Positions 26,357-33,947 of a stretch of DNA of 36,007 nucleotides are shown in pieces. The notes beneath the pieces are model-generated. The model ran no database searches, had not been told where the DNA came from, and worked only from the letters and a program-made list of their open reading frames with translations. The position numbers were made by a program, and so were the translations under genes. The number at the start of each line of letters is the position of its first letter. Within the stretch, counting starts at the first letter, position 1. This stretch comes from an uncultured Bacteroidales bacterium (lineage in GTDB: Bacteria > Bacteroidota > Bacteroidia > Bacteroidales > Paludibacteraceae). The stretch lies in assembly GCA_946403315.1 (NCBI GenBank), contig CAMIZK010000011.1, forward strand, positions 1-36,007. The letters run 5' to 3'.

Positions 26357-27715
26357 GAATTTCTTCCAGAAGTTACCAATCATACTCCACCAATTTTTCG
26401 GATAATCGTGGGTCATGTTCGGATAGAAATGATACTCCTTATCCGGATTGTCAATCAGGTTATACGGTGCGATATTCGTATGCGGCGGACAAGTGCCGTC
26501 TAACAGGCCACTCGTGGCTAACACCGCACAATGGATGCGAGTAGCTAAGTTCTTCGTGTCGAAATAGGACAAGAAGGCATACATCTCCTCGTCCGTCATA
26601 CCGGCTTTCTTTGCTGCAGCCTTCGCCGTCGATCCCGGCCAATCTACGATCTTAAAGTAATCGGGGAAGTCCCCCAGGAAGGCTACATTCGGTGCAATGG
26701 CCGTGAACGGATAGTCACTCAAGGCCGCACAGGCATAACTCAGTGCCCCCCCCTGACTCGAACCTTCGGCAAAAAGCTTCGTCATGTCGCTGGTCTCACG
26801 GCCGGCCATGAATCGAACGGCCTGCACGCAGTCCATAAACGCACCGCGATAATAATAACTGTCCTTATCGCCGAAATGATATGCGAACCAGTCGCCGTAG
26901 ATATTCTCCGTATCTTTCGTCACACCCGGGTTCTTCGTCGACGCCGGACGATTATTCAGGTATTGGCCGCGATGGGACAGATAGAACTCCGCATAATTGG
27001 ACGTACCACCCGTCGGACATTCACATTTAGCGGTCGTACCTTGTGTATCATAACCGTAGAAATGCATGATCACCGGATGTTTCTCTCCGTCTGCCGGTTC
27101 GCAGTAGTAACCGCGTATCTTCACCGGTTCTCCTTCCAAACCGTCAGGCACCGAGTACATCTCCACCAGATACACTTTCCGTGCCGACGAACTTTTCTCC
27201 GGAATCTCCGTCAGCACAGCGTTCATATCCACTGCCGCTAACTGATCCTTCGCCGTCTGCCAGTACTCCGTAAAGTCCGACTGCATATCCGGTGCTGAAA
27301 CGATATCAAACGGATCAATACCGAAGTTAAACGTACGCACGTTCTTACCTTTCACGAAACAAACGGCACGATAGAAACCCGGATTCATATTCTCCGGTGT
27401 CGTCATCGCAACGTCCTTTTTCGTACTTCCGGCAATGGTCACCGTGTCGATTAACTCGTAGGCCAGCTGCTTCGTGTCCGTAGTAATACGCACCTTCACC
27501 GGCAACTGCATCTCCACCGTGTCGGTGTTCTCCACCGGTACATTGAAATACGGTTTACCGCTCCAGATCATATCCTCCGGTTCCACTACCGTCGTGTCTT
27601 GCTGCGGCGGTACCACCGGTTCATCCGTCGGACGCTCGCAACCGCATGCCCCGAAGAGCATGACGGTCACCAGCGAGACGAATAATATGGAATAGTGTTT
27701 ATTTGAGATAGTCAT
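26351..27715 (-). CDS. Acetyl-xylan-esterase-like (AXE1/CE7-type) hydrolase lipoprotein
   Basis: The 454-residue product has a signal peptide with a lipobox-like LFGACGC. Residues ~50-135 are a beta domain; an alpha/beta hydrolase of the AXE1 type follows. It shows S320 in AEGSSQGGAL, D406 in SGLLDGTCPP and H436 in NMTHDYP, a complete triad with the spacing and the 'D-x-x-CPP' segment usual for this family, plus RGYYCEPADGEKHPVIMHFYG. The family deacetylates sugars and short oligosaccharides (O-acetyl groups) and cephalosporin C. O-deacetylation of the imported or surface glycan is the likely job. It overlaps kbaZ by 17 bases, so the lipoprotein is co-translated with cytoplasmic enzymes. Confidence 0.83.
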   Translation of the reverse strand: MTISNKHYSILFVSLVTVMLFGACGCERPTDEPVVPPQQDTTVVEPEDMIWSGKPYFNVPVENTDTVEMQLPVKVRITTDTKQLAYELIDTVTIAGSTKKDVAMTTPENMNPGFYRAVCFVKGKNVRTFNFGIDPFDIVSAPDMQSDFTEYWQTAKDQLAAVDMNAVLTEIPEKSSSARKVYLVEMYSVPDGLEGEPVKIRGYYCEPADGEKHPVIMHFYGYDTQGTTAKCECPTGGTSNYAEFYLSHRGQYLNNRPASTKNPGVTKDTENIYGDWFAYHFGDKDSYYYRGAFMDCVQAVRFMAGRETSDMTKLFAEGSSQGGALSYACAALSDYPFTAIAPNVAFLGDFPDYFKIVDWPGSTAKAAAKKAGMTDEEMYAFLSYFDTKNLATRIHCAVLATSGLLDGTCPPHTNIAPYNLIDNPDKEYHFYPNMTHDYPKNWWSMIGNFWKKFQ

Positions 27716-28928
27716 TCAAATTAACAATATTAAATGCATTGTAATACTTATCCATATTATGCTCAATACGCATCAGTACCACCTCTTCTGCATGGATACC
27801 CAGACGCTCCAGGTTGTCATACAAGTTCTGACGAGCTACCAGTGCCTCCGGTTTCTGCCAGATATAGCGGCAACCGGTCTTTACAAGCCACAACTGACGA
27901 TCCGGTGTGCAGTCCTTGAGGTCTTTACCTACCTCTTCGCCGTGCAACCATTTCTTCCAACGGTTGGACTCATATACGCATTGCCACAGCACTTGGGTCA
28001 TGTTACTCAGTTGAGCAATCTTTCCCTCTGCGTACAGTTTCTTCTCTTCTTCTTCGAGTTCTGCCAACGCATCGTACTCGTTCATCGTGAACTCCGGTCC
28101 AACGTTAGCGGCACCCATACCAGCCTTCGGATAATCCTCCGGGTTCTCTACGTCGTCAGAATAGTGACCCTTGATGTAACTGCCATAAGGACGAACCTTC
28201 GCCGTCAATTTACGTGCTACTTCCGGATCAAAGAAGGTGGTGTGCAAATCGGTACCTACCTTACCTACGATGAAGCAAGGCCATACATCGTCCAGACCTA
28301 CCTCGTGCAAACCGGCTTTCAGACCCTCGAGGAAGGTGTCAAACGTCTTCTCGTCTGCCAGACCACCATGCACCTCTTCCGTTCCTACTTCGTAGGAGAT
28401 CGGTGCGATATTGTGTGCCTTGCGGAAGTCCTCGGCATGTTTGATCAACTCAACGGTACGTTTAACAACCACATGGATATCGATGATCTCACCCTTCGGC
28501 AGGAAGATATCTACCGTCGGATCGACGTGAATCAGATCGTAACCGGCCAGGATAGCAGCCTCATAACTCTTCTTCACGCCGTTCATCGCACGCTCGGTGT
28601 CCCAACGCTCGATGCTCTGTTTGTCCTTCAACCACGGACCTCCGTGATCGATAGCTACTACGTACGGACCGGTGTAATGAACAGCCGCAGCCTCACGAGC
28701 CAAGATCTTCGTGAACGCTTCCTGCGTCATACCGGTGTAACCACCGTCGCAGTCCACCTGGTTCAGTGTGGTAGCAAAATAGATCGGCGAGTTGTTACGT
28801 TTCGCAGCGCGGAACGATGCTTTGATTACGGACAAGGAGTTCGGACATGCTGCAAACAAGGTCATAGGAACTCCGGTTACTTTCTTTCTCTCCTCCATCA
28901 CTTGGAGAATATGCTCAGTTTTTTTCAT
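27699..28928 (-). CDS. kbaZ: KbaZ/GatZ-like protein (tagatose-bisphosphate aldolase non-catalytic subunit family)
   Basis: The 409-residue product matches the GatZ/KbaZ family along its length. Signatures include FAACPNSLSVIKASFRAAKR, TTLNQVDCDGGYTGMTQ, VVAIDHGGPWLKD, IHVDPTVD, YEVGTEEVHGG and FIVGKVGTDLHT, with MGAANVGPEFT near the C-terminal third. In Enterobacteria this subunit supports the catalytic class II aldolase KbaY/GatY; the family has also been proposed to be a tagatose-6-phosphate kinase. It is cytoplasmic. It lies 116 bases after agaS and overlaps the esterase gene by 17 bases. No catalytic KbaY is seen in the window, so either the aldolase is encoded elsewhere or the protein works alone. 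Length is usual for the family. Confidence 0.9.
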   Translation of the reverse strand: MKKTEHILQVMEERKKVTGVPMTLFAACPNSLSVIKASFRAAKRNNSPIYFATTLNQVDCDGGYTGMTQEAFTKILAREAAAVHYTGPYVVAIDHGGPWLKDKQSIERWDTERAMNGVKKSYEAAILAGYDLIHVDPTVDIFLPKGEIIDIHVVVKRTVELIKHAEDFRKAHNIAPISYEVGTEEVHGGLADEKTFDTFLEGLKAGLHEVGLDDVWPCFIVGKVGTDLHTTFFDPEVARKLTAKVRPYGSYIKGHYSDDVENPEDYPKAGMGAANVGPEFTMNEYDALAELEEEEKKLYAEGKIAQLSNMTQVLWQCVYESNRWKKWLHGEEVGKDLKDCTPDRQLWLVKTGCRYIWQKPEALVARQNLYDNLERLGIHAEEVVLMRIEHNMDKYYNAFNIVNLNDYLK

Positions 28929-28950
28929 ATTATTATTGTTTTGTTTAGTA

Positions 28951-29040
28951 AAAAGTCAAAAGTCGAAAGACCGTCCCTGCGGGACTCAAAGCCGCTTTTA
29001 TCTTTGAGCGTAGCGATCTTTTATCTTTAAGCGAAGCGGT
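28951..29040. repeat. Structured spacer between agaS and kbaZ: heptads, small hairpin, 23-bp tandem repeat
   Basis: The spacer holds heptads AAAAGTC, AAAAGTC, GAAAGAC (28951-28971), a perfect 5-bp hairpin GTCCC-TGC-GGGAC (28973-28985), and two adjacent 23-base units (28995-29017 and 29018-29040) that differ at three positions and begin CTTTTATCTTT. The whole block separates two genes of one operon and looks like an inserted or amplified element rather than chance sequence. A role in RNA processing or differential expression is possible but unproven. Confidence 0.7.
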
Positions 29041-29044
29041 CTAT

Positions 29045-30169
29045 TTATTCGTAAATCGTCACTCCTTCTACCACGCGGTGGATATTTCCGCTTACGCTCG
29101 GAGCATCCGGATTCAAACCGTGTGCCAAGGATGCGTAGTAGCCGAGAAGTTGTCCTACCAGCACGTAAGCCACGATACCGTAGAAGTCATTCTCTGCCGG
29201 TCCGAACGGCATTCTAACCACGAGGTCTGCCTTTACACCCGGCAGTTCAGGAGCCTTGCCTGCAATCACGATGATCTGTGCAACCGGCGTGTTGTTCGCA
29301 TCTACCTGTTTAACCAGGTCGCGCTCATAGCGTTGTACATCCTCTTGCTCGGTCATTAAGTAAACCACAATCGACTTGCTATTCACCACTGCCTTCGGTC
29401 CGTGACGGAAACCTAAGAACGAGTCAAACTTACATACCACCGCGCCGTCCGTCAACTCCTGCAGTTTCAGATGGCACTCTTCGGCAATACCCTTCAGTGC
29501 ACCCGAACCCAGGAACACACCGCGCTCAAACGGACGGCTGGCGATCTCTTTGAGTTTCTCTTCATATTCCGCCATCACAGCCTCCGCGTTCTTCGCCGTC
29601 TTCTCAATCATCTCCTGATCCTTATCCAGCGTGTCGATATGACCGAGCATCAGGCAGGTCAGCAGCATCGTCGAGAACGAGCTCGTCATAGCCAACGACT
29701 TATCGTCTGTCTCTTCCGGCAACAGCAGCAACAGGATATTATCCTTACCTTCTGCCTGCAAAGCGAGTTTACCGTTCTTGTTGCACGTAATATAAACATG
29801 TGCTACGTTCTTGCAGAGCTTGTTGGCCAGATTCACGGCACCTACGCTCTCCGGACTATTACCCGAACGAGCAAAGCTAATTAACAACAGCGGTTTATCC
29901 GGGTTGAGCAGATATTTCGCATGGGTGATGATGTCCGTCGTAGCAACCGAACGAACATTATGCCACATACCGCGCATCACCGGTTGCACCGCGTCACCGA
30001 TAAACGCAGACGTTCCGGCACCCGTCAATACGATATCCGTCTCCGGAGTCAAATACTTGTGCATGAACGCACTGATCTCAGCTTTTGCTGCCAGCAGTTT
30101 CTCCAGCTCCTTGCGCCACACCGCCGGCTGCTGATGAATCTCATTGAATGTAAACATTGTGTTTGCCAT
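29045..30169 (-). CDS. agaS: AgaS-like SIS-domain galactosamine-6-phosphate isomerase/deaminase
   Basis: The 374-residue product carries two SIS domains. The first (~40-170) has DIVLTGAGTSAFIGDA and ISFARSGNSPESVGA, the second (~210-350) has VFLGSGALKGIAEE and the FRHGPKAVVN segment near the active site. This layout and length fit AgaS, which converts galactosamine 6-phosphate to tagatose 6-phosphate with ammonia release, and distinguish it from the longer GlmS, as there is no amidotransferase domain. It is cytoplasmic. It is the first gene of operon B, and the leader has a phylum-type promoter and TTTCGAAAC sites shared with the regulator's promoter. Start at 30169; an in-frame ATG four codons later is an alternative. 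It is the main clue that the locus handles galactosamine. Confidence 0.9.
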   Translation of the reverse strand: MANTMFTFNEIHQQPAVWRKELEKLLAAKAEISAFMHKYLTPETDIVLTGAGTSAFIGDAVQPVMRGMWHNVRSVATTDIITHAKYLLNPDKPLLLISFARSGNSPESVGAVNLANKLCKNVAHVYITCNKNGKLALQAEGKDNILLLLLPEETDDKSLAMTSSFSTMLLTCLMLGHIDTLDKDQEMIEKTAKNAEAVMAEYEEKLKEIASRPFERGVFLGSGALKGIAEECHLKLQELTDGAVVCKFDSFLGFRHGPKAVVNSKSIVVYLMTEQEDVQRYERDLVKQVDANNTPVAQIIVIAGKAPELPGVKADLVVRMPFGPAENDFYGIVAYVLVGQLLGYYASLAHGLNPDAPSVSGNIHRVVEGVTIYE

Positions 30170-30181
30170 AATTAAAACTAT

Positions 30182-30214
30182 TTACGATTTAAACATTTAC
30201 AATTTAGTCATTTA
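30182..30214 (-). repeat. Phased TAAAT repeats in the agaS leader
   Basis: On the minus strand TAAAT recurs five times at 7-8 base spacing (TAA at 30212, 30204, 30197, 30189, 30182), with a TGA covering the remaining frame. It lies between the promoter and the agaS start, so here it is in a 5' leader and not after a gene. Confidence 0.6.
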
Positions 30215-30244
30215 TTTTGCCAATGGCAAATGGCTTTTCCGCTG

Positions 30245-30276
30245 CAAAATTACTACAAATTCTACGAATTTCGAAA
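30245..30276 (-). promoter_or_regulatory. Promoter of operon B (agaS)
   Basis: TAATTTTG (30245-30252 on the minus strand) fits the -7 consensus and is followed by CAGCGGAAA. Exactly 20 bases upstream lies TTTC (30273-30276), one base from the TTTG -33 box. That box is part of a TTTCGAAAC operator-like site, so a bound repressor would cover it. Confidence 0.68.
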
Positions 30277-30380
30277 CCCCTTAATATGTTTTACAGCATA
30301 TTTTCGAAACAAAAAAACACAACACACTGTCATTCAGCATGTTGTATCTTTCGTTTTTCATTTCGAAACCTTTCGAATAT
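30269..30380. promoter_or_regulatory. Cluster of TTTCGAAAC sites upstream of agaS
   Basis: TTTCGAAAC occurs at 30269-30277, inside TTTTCGAAAC at 30301-30310 and again at 30361-30369, followed closely by TTTCGAATA (30371-30379). The same core occurs in the deoR promoter spacer and in the paired sites at 17013-17102. I read them as operators for the DeoR-family regulator, placing operon B under the same control as operon A. Confidence 0.65.
30311..30345 (-). terminator. Terminator of the 883-residue lipoprotein unit
   Basis: On the minus strand ACAACATGCTG (30335-30345) pairs with CAGTGTGTTGT (30319-30329) over 11 pairs, two of them G-U, around a 5-base loop. A G and then seven U (30311-30317) follow. 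It insulates operon B from the upstream unit. Confidence 0.82.
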
Positions 30381-30417
30381 GTTTCCTCACATTCGCCCTA
30401 TGTCTAAAAAGATAAAA

Positions 30418-33069
30418 TTAGTCCTGTACTTCACTGAAAACAATGGTGATTTCGCCTTCCACATCATGTATTATCGGGTTACTATCAGGCTTCGTCACAA
30501 TCTGTTTACCATCTTTGTCCACTCCTGTAATATGCACTTTACCGGTGGTTCTGCATGCAATGCTATAATACCCGCTTGCATCCACCTCGATCTCGCCGGT
30601 AAAGTTTTTGAAGAGAGCCGTGCTTTTTGTTCCATGACTTGTTACCCCTTTCACCGTAGCACTCATGGAACAAGTGCCTGTTTTATTCACAAAGTCCACA
30701 TTTCCACTCACCGTCAGATCGATGTGAGCCGTTTCTTCATTCGTAGATCCATAGTATCCATAGTCCGTGTGCGTACCATCTCCGGATGTCGTGAAAGAGA
30801 AACCGTCGCCTTTACTATTAAGATGCAAGTGCACCTTGCTTAAGGCATCCTTAAAGGCTTTGCTCATCGCGTCACGGGGCACACCCGGAGTAAAACCATA
30901 GCGACCATCCACTGTACCATCGCTTCGACAACTGATTCCGGTGCCTCCACCTATATGTGGTTTGGTATCGAGGATGAGTTCGATGATGTAGTCCTTGCCT
31001 CCGTTCAGTTCTACCGTAGTCTTATAGCCTGTGGTGTCCACTTGGAAAGCAAAGGTCTCTACGGGATCCACACCGTTAAAGAAATCCTCTTCGCTGGTAT
31101 AAAACAGCACTTGGTTCGGCATACCGATCGCCTTGTATTCGCTTAGTTTCATATCCTCGTCCGCCTCCGGGAATTCCGTACTCCATCCTTCATCGCGCAC
31201 CCAGTCTGCGTTAGGAATAGCACGATGCCACTCCGTATAGGGTTTTCCTTTGGTACCCAGGCAGATGGTGTATCCCGCATACTTAGCGCGACCGGAAGCA
31301 CCGAGGGATTCTTGGATCACGATATGCACATCCGGATCATCTTGGGGTTTCACTTTTTCATCTTTCCACAACACCTTATCCAAGCGGTTGTATTCGTCCT
31401 CGAGCTGCCCGAAATGGTATCCGTTTTTTTTCAACCAGGCATAGAACTTCTCGCGATCCGGATAGCACTTCAAATACTCATCCACCACATAACACAGTTG
31501 TCGGTCAATCTCAAAGGGACTGCAAAGCGCCTGTTTGTACCCGTTGTCAACGTAAGTCAAATAACCGTCATCTCCCACCAATTCGTCGTAGAACCGATCG
31601 ATCAGGTTGTTGACAACCGTCAGGCGCTGCACATAGTCGAAATGCTTTTTCTCAAAGCACTCGCTTTTCAGGTCCACGTTCTCTTCAATTAAACCGATAT
31701 ACCTCCTCAAGGCAACCTTTCGTTCTTCGATCTCCTTTTTCTTGATATAGCGTTGCTCGATATAGTCTTTCATCTGCATATCGGTCATGCCGTGCAGGAA
31801 TTTAGGTGCGGAGATATACATGGTAAGCAAGTTCCATTCATCATCATCGAGCAGAGCTCCTTTCGCATTGGCTTTTTTCTCGTATGTTTTGTAGAGGTCC
31901 TGCATCTGCGTAGCCGCCCAGAACTTCTTCCATATCTCCACAGCGGTAGCCATTTTTTTCAGATAACCGAGATAAGGTATCATTTCTATCAAGGCATCTT
32001 TCGTTTTTTCCTTGGCAAAGTTGCCGATATACTCGCAGGAGTAGATATAGCATTGCTCGAACGTAGGATTGTCACCCATGACCGTGCCCACTTTCTCCGC
32101 ATTTTCCATAGAGAAATGATCCTCCAGCACACCGATGACTTTGTTTCTCCGGCTGTCGATATTGACGAGCTCCGTCTTATACACGAACTCGCCTTTTTTC
32201 TCGCTCTTTATCTCATCCAGCACCTTGACCTTTTGGGTCTCGTCGGTTTTGAGTTTTTTGATGAAATACGACAGCACCTTGCCTTTGGCCAGTTTGATCA
32301 TCGTCTCGGATGCCACGGCCATACGTTCCTCCAGGCCGGCGTTCTCCATGTCGTAGGCGTTGACGATATCCAGACCGATCTTCACGAAGTCCTTCTCACC
32401 AAACACCTCCCGCATAGCGATGCCCGCCAGGTCATTTTCACCCAGATAGTGGTCTTCGGCAAACTTATTGATTTGTGCCCGCAAGGTCGGCTCCATGTCC
32501 TTGTTGCTCATGTTCCGTCCCCATCCGTTCACGGCCACTTCCTCGATGAATAATTCGCGTAAGGAATCCCTCTGTCTCCCGGCGGCCAGATCACAGAAAT
32601 GGCTGGTCTCAAACTGCACAAACCCCTCACGCAGGGCGTAATAATCGGGAATCTTATACTCCGTACCATGGTCGGTAAAGAGCATACCTACCAGTTCATC
32701 GTATTGGTCCTCAGGAACGTCTTCGGGAATAGCAAAACGCACGGTGGCAGGTTGACCCAGCTGCACATGGTTGTCCCCATTGCGCGTCACGGAGATGGGT
32801 TTGACGATGAGGTCATGTCCTTGCCACATCAAGTCAAATTCCCGTACCTCGCTCACCGGTTCACATTGGACGTCGCCGGCATTGGCCGGCAACTCCAATT
32901 GGTAGCCTTCGCCCTTCAGCACGATCGGCGGACGGCTGTCCTCTTCGGGAATCAGTTTGCCCTCTTGAACTTCTTCCTGCGAAACCGCTTCCTGCGAACT
33001 CGATCCGCCGGAACATCCGTAAAAGATCACGGCGATAAGAACCAAAAAGATAGGAACTACTTTTCTCAT
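30418..33069 (-). CDS. Large lipoprotein of unknown function with mixed beta/helical architecture
   Basis: The 883-residue product has a lipoprotein signal (IAVIFYGCSGGSSSQ) and a low-complexity E/S/Q linker. Residues ~48-160 look like a beta-sandwich, with a ZU5-like pattern (GQPATVRFAIPEDVPED, GTEYKIPDYYALREG, FETSHFC). Residues ~165-590 are mostly alpha-helical and charged, with no catalytic motif I recognise. Residues ~600-740 are beta-rich, and ~740-883 contain a Ser/Gly/Thr-rich beta domain (GDGFSFTTSGDGTHTDYGYY, VTSHGTKSTALFKNFTG). It follows an outer-membrane-like protein gene by 18 bases and ends before a strong terminator, so the two form their own unit, separate from the glycan regulon. 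Function unknown. Confidence 0.75.
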   Translation of the reverse strand: MRKVVPIFLVLIAVIFYGCSGGSSSQEAVSQEEVQEGKLIPEEDSRPPIVLKGEGYQLELPANAGDVQCEPVSEVREFDLMWQGHDLIVKPISVTRNGDNHVQLGQPATVRFAIPEDVPEDQYDELVGMLFTDHGTEYKIPDYYALREGFVQFETSHFCDLAAGRQRDSLRELFIEEVAVNGWGRNMSNKDMEPTLRAQINKFAEDHYLGENDLAGIAMREVFGEKDFVKIGLDIVNAYDMENAGLEERMAVASETMIKLAKGKVLSYFIKKLKTDETQKVKVLDEIKSEKKGEFVYKTELVNIDSRRNKVIGVLEDHFSMENAEKVGTVMGDNPTFEQCYIYSCEYIGNFAKEKTKDALIEMIPYLGYLKKMATAVEIWKKFWAATQMQDLYKTYEKKANAKGALLDDDEWNLLTMYISAPKFLHGMTDMQMKDYIEQRYIKKKEIEERKVALRRYIGLIEENVDLKSECFEKKHFDYVQRLTVVNNLIDRFYDELVGDDGYLTYVDNGYKQALCSPFEIDRQLCYVVDEYLKCYPDREKFYAWLKKNGYHFGQLEDEYNRLDKVLWKDEKVKPQDDPDVHIVIQESLGASGRAKYAGYTICLGTKGKPYTEWHRAIPNADWVRDEGWSTEFPEADEDMKLSEYKAIGMPNQVLFYTSEEDFFNGVDPVETFAFQVDTTGYKTTVELNGGKDYIIELILDTKPHIGGGTGISCRSDGTVDGRYGFTPGVPRDAMSKAFKDALSKVHLHLNSKGDGFSFTTSGDGTHTDYGYYGSTNEETAHIDLTVSGNVDFVNKTGTCSMSATVKGVTSHGTKSTALFKNFTGEIEVDASGYYSIACRTTGKVHITGVDKDGKQIVTKPDSNPIIHDVEGEITIVFSEVQD

Positions 33070-33087
33070 ATGTTTGATGTTGTTTCT

Positions 33088-33630
33088 TTAGAACGTGTAC
33101 CGTACACCGAGGTTCATCGTCCAGTCGAAGGTATGGAAGGCACCAACGCCTCCACCGCCGCCCATAAGGACGCATCCGTAACCGGGGCGGAAGTCAAACG
33201 AGAAAGCGATAGGGGCGTTCTTCATCTTGGCTTCTATACCTGCGGCGGCACCAAAACCGATTACACCGGCACCTCCTCCGAGGTAACCACCTTTGATCTG
33301 ACCGCCTACAAAATAATCCAGACGGATACCCTGCCCTTCGGCGCACTGAGCCTGATAAGCCAAGACGAGGTTGTCCACTGCACCTATGGTAGGCATACTG
33401 CCCCCATTTCCGGCTGCTGCAAAACTACCCAGATAACCGAACTCCTCAATGATCGTGAAATGGTCGGTGATCATGTCTTTGAACTGTACGCCGATACCCG
33501 AGCCGGCAACCATACCGATACTCTTGTTGTACGCTTTGCTCGACTTCGCAGTTTTCTTACTGTTGTCAGCAGCCGAGACGCTGCCTGCGGCTACCATAGC
33601 AGCCATCAAAATAATAAAAATCTTTTTCAT
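33088..33630 (-). CDS. Glycine-rich secreted protein, probable small outer-membrane beta-barrel
   Basis: The 180-residue product has a signal peptide (MAAMVAAGSVSAAD). The mature part alternates polar and aromatic/hydrophobic residues with many glycines (GMVAGSGIGVQF, IKGGYLGGGAGVIGFGAAAG, GYGCVLMGGGGGVGAFHTFD) and ends in VRYTF. A terminal aromatic residue is the usual signal for barrel assembly in the outer membrane. I do not recognise a family. It is first in a two-gene unit with the 883-residue lipoprotein, so the two may form an outer-membrane complex; that is inference from adjacency only. Confidence 0.7.
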   Translation of the reverse strand: MKKIFIILMAAMVAAGSVSAADNSKKTAKSSKAYNKSIGMVAGSGIGVQFKDMITDHFTIIEEFGYLGSFAAAGNGGSMPTIGAVDNLVLAYQAQCAEGQGIRLDYFVGGQIKGGYLGGGAGVIGFGAAAGIEAKMKNAPIAFSFDFRPGYGCVLMGGGGGVGAFHTFDWTMNLGVRYTF

Positions 33631-33681
33631 AAATTTAATAGTTTTTTAGTGTGTTTTTTGTTTGTTGCACGATTTTGCGTG

Positions 33682-33689
33682 CAAAATTA
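33682..33689 (-). promoter_or_regulatory. -7 element for the beta-barrel/lipoprotein unit
   Basis: TAATTTTG on the minus strand matches TAnnTTTG, 52 bases before the start codon. No TTTG lies at the expected -33 distance; the nearest TTTGTACG sequences belong to the repeat pair further upstream, which may bind an activator. Confidence 0.45.
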
Positions 33690-33710
33690 CAACTTTTTTT
33701 TGATATTTCA

Positions 33711-33751
33711 CTCTCAATTCGTACAAATCGACTCTCAAATCGTACAAATCT
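33711..33751. repeat. Direct repeat pair CTCTCAA(T/A)TCGTACAAATC
   Basis: Two 20-base units (33711-33730 and 33732-33751) differ at two positions and have a 21-base period, i.e. two helical turns. Both contain GTACAAA. The spacing suits binding of a protein to one DNA face. Confidence 0.75.
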
Positions 33752-33829
33752 GCATTTTTTCGTTACAGATAGCCATTTTTCGATATTTGGTTGGCACAGC
33801 GGAGGATGAGAGTTTGAACTTGTCCGTAA

Positions 33830-33914
33830 TTTAGTGCAATTTAGTACAAAAGTGCGGATAAATGGTGTTTCTAACCGCATTTTAGTGCAAATTAGTACAA
33901 AAATACGGATAAAT
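33830..33914. repeat. 34-base direct repeat pair in front of the ATPase promoter
   Basis: Units 33830-33863 and 33881-33914 match at 31 of 34 bases (TTTAGTGCAA-T/A-TTAGTACAAA, then CGGATAAAT after a variable AGTG/AATA). Their starts are 51 bases apart. The second ends one base before the -33 TTTG of the ATPase promoter, the position expected for an operator or activator site. Confidence 0.8.
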
Positions 33915-33915
33915 A

Positions 33916-33947
33916 TTTGCACAATTCAAAAAAATGTACTAACTTTG
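33916..33947 (+). promoter_or_regulatory. Promoter of the AAA_14 ATPase gene
   Basis: TTTG (33916-33919), a 20-base spacer and TAACTTTG (33940-33947) match the phylum consensus exactly. The downstream CAGCGAATTT is identical to that of the DeoR promoter at 17154. The leader then carries TCGAG (33961-33965) and CTCGA (33976-33980), a possible weak hairpin. Confidence 0.8.

Noticed and set aside
27759..29030. A 423-codon plus-strand open frame opposite kbaZ
   Set aside because: It is antisense to a clear KbaZ-family gene, crosses into the repeat spacer, and its translation resembles no protein.
29045..30169. AgaS-like protein considered as GlmS
   Set aside because: It lacks the N-terminal amidotransferase domain and has AgaS length and context.
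32599..33834. A 411-codon plus-strand open frame opposite the lipoprotein and barrel genes
   Set aside because: It spans two good minus-strand genes and their gap; no family features.
33711..33914. Repeats considered as a CRISPR array
   Set aside because: Only two units of each type, degenerate, with unequal spacing and no cas genes nearby.
33635..33922. A 95-codon minus-strand open frame between the divergent genes
   Set aside because: It simply translates the direct repeats (repeated FVLICTK/FVLNCTK and RFVRFESRFVRIES) and covers both promoters; no start signal or family resemblance.
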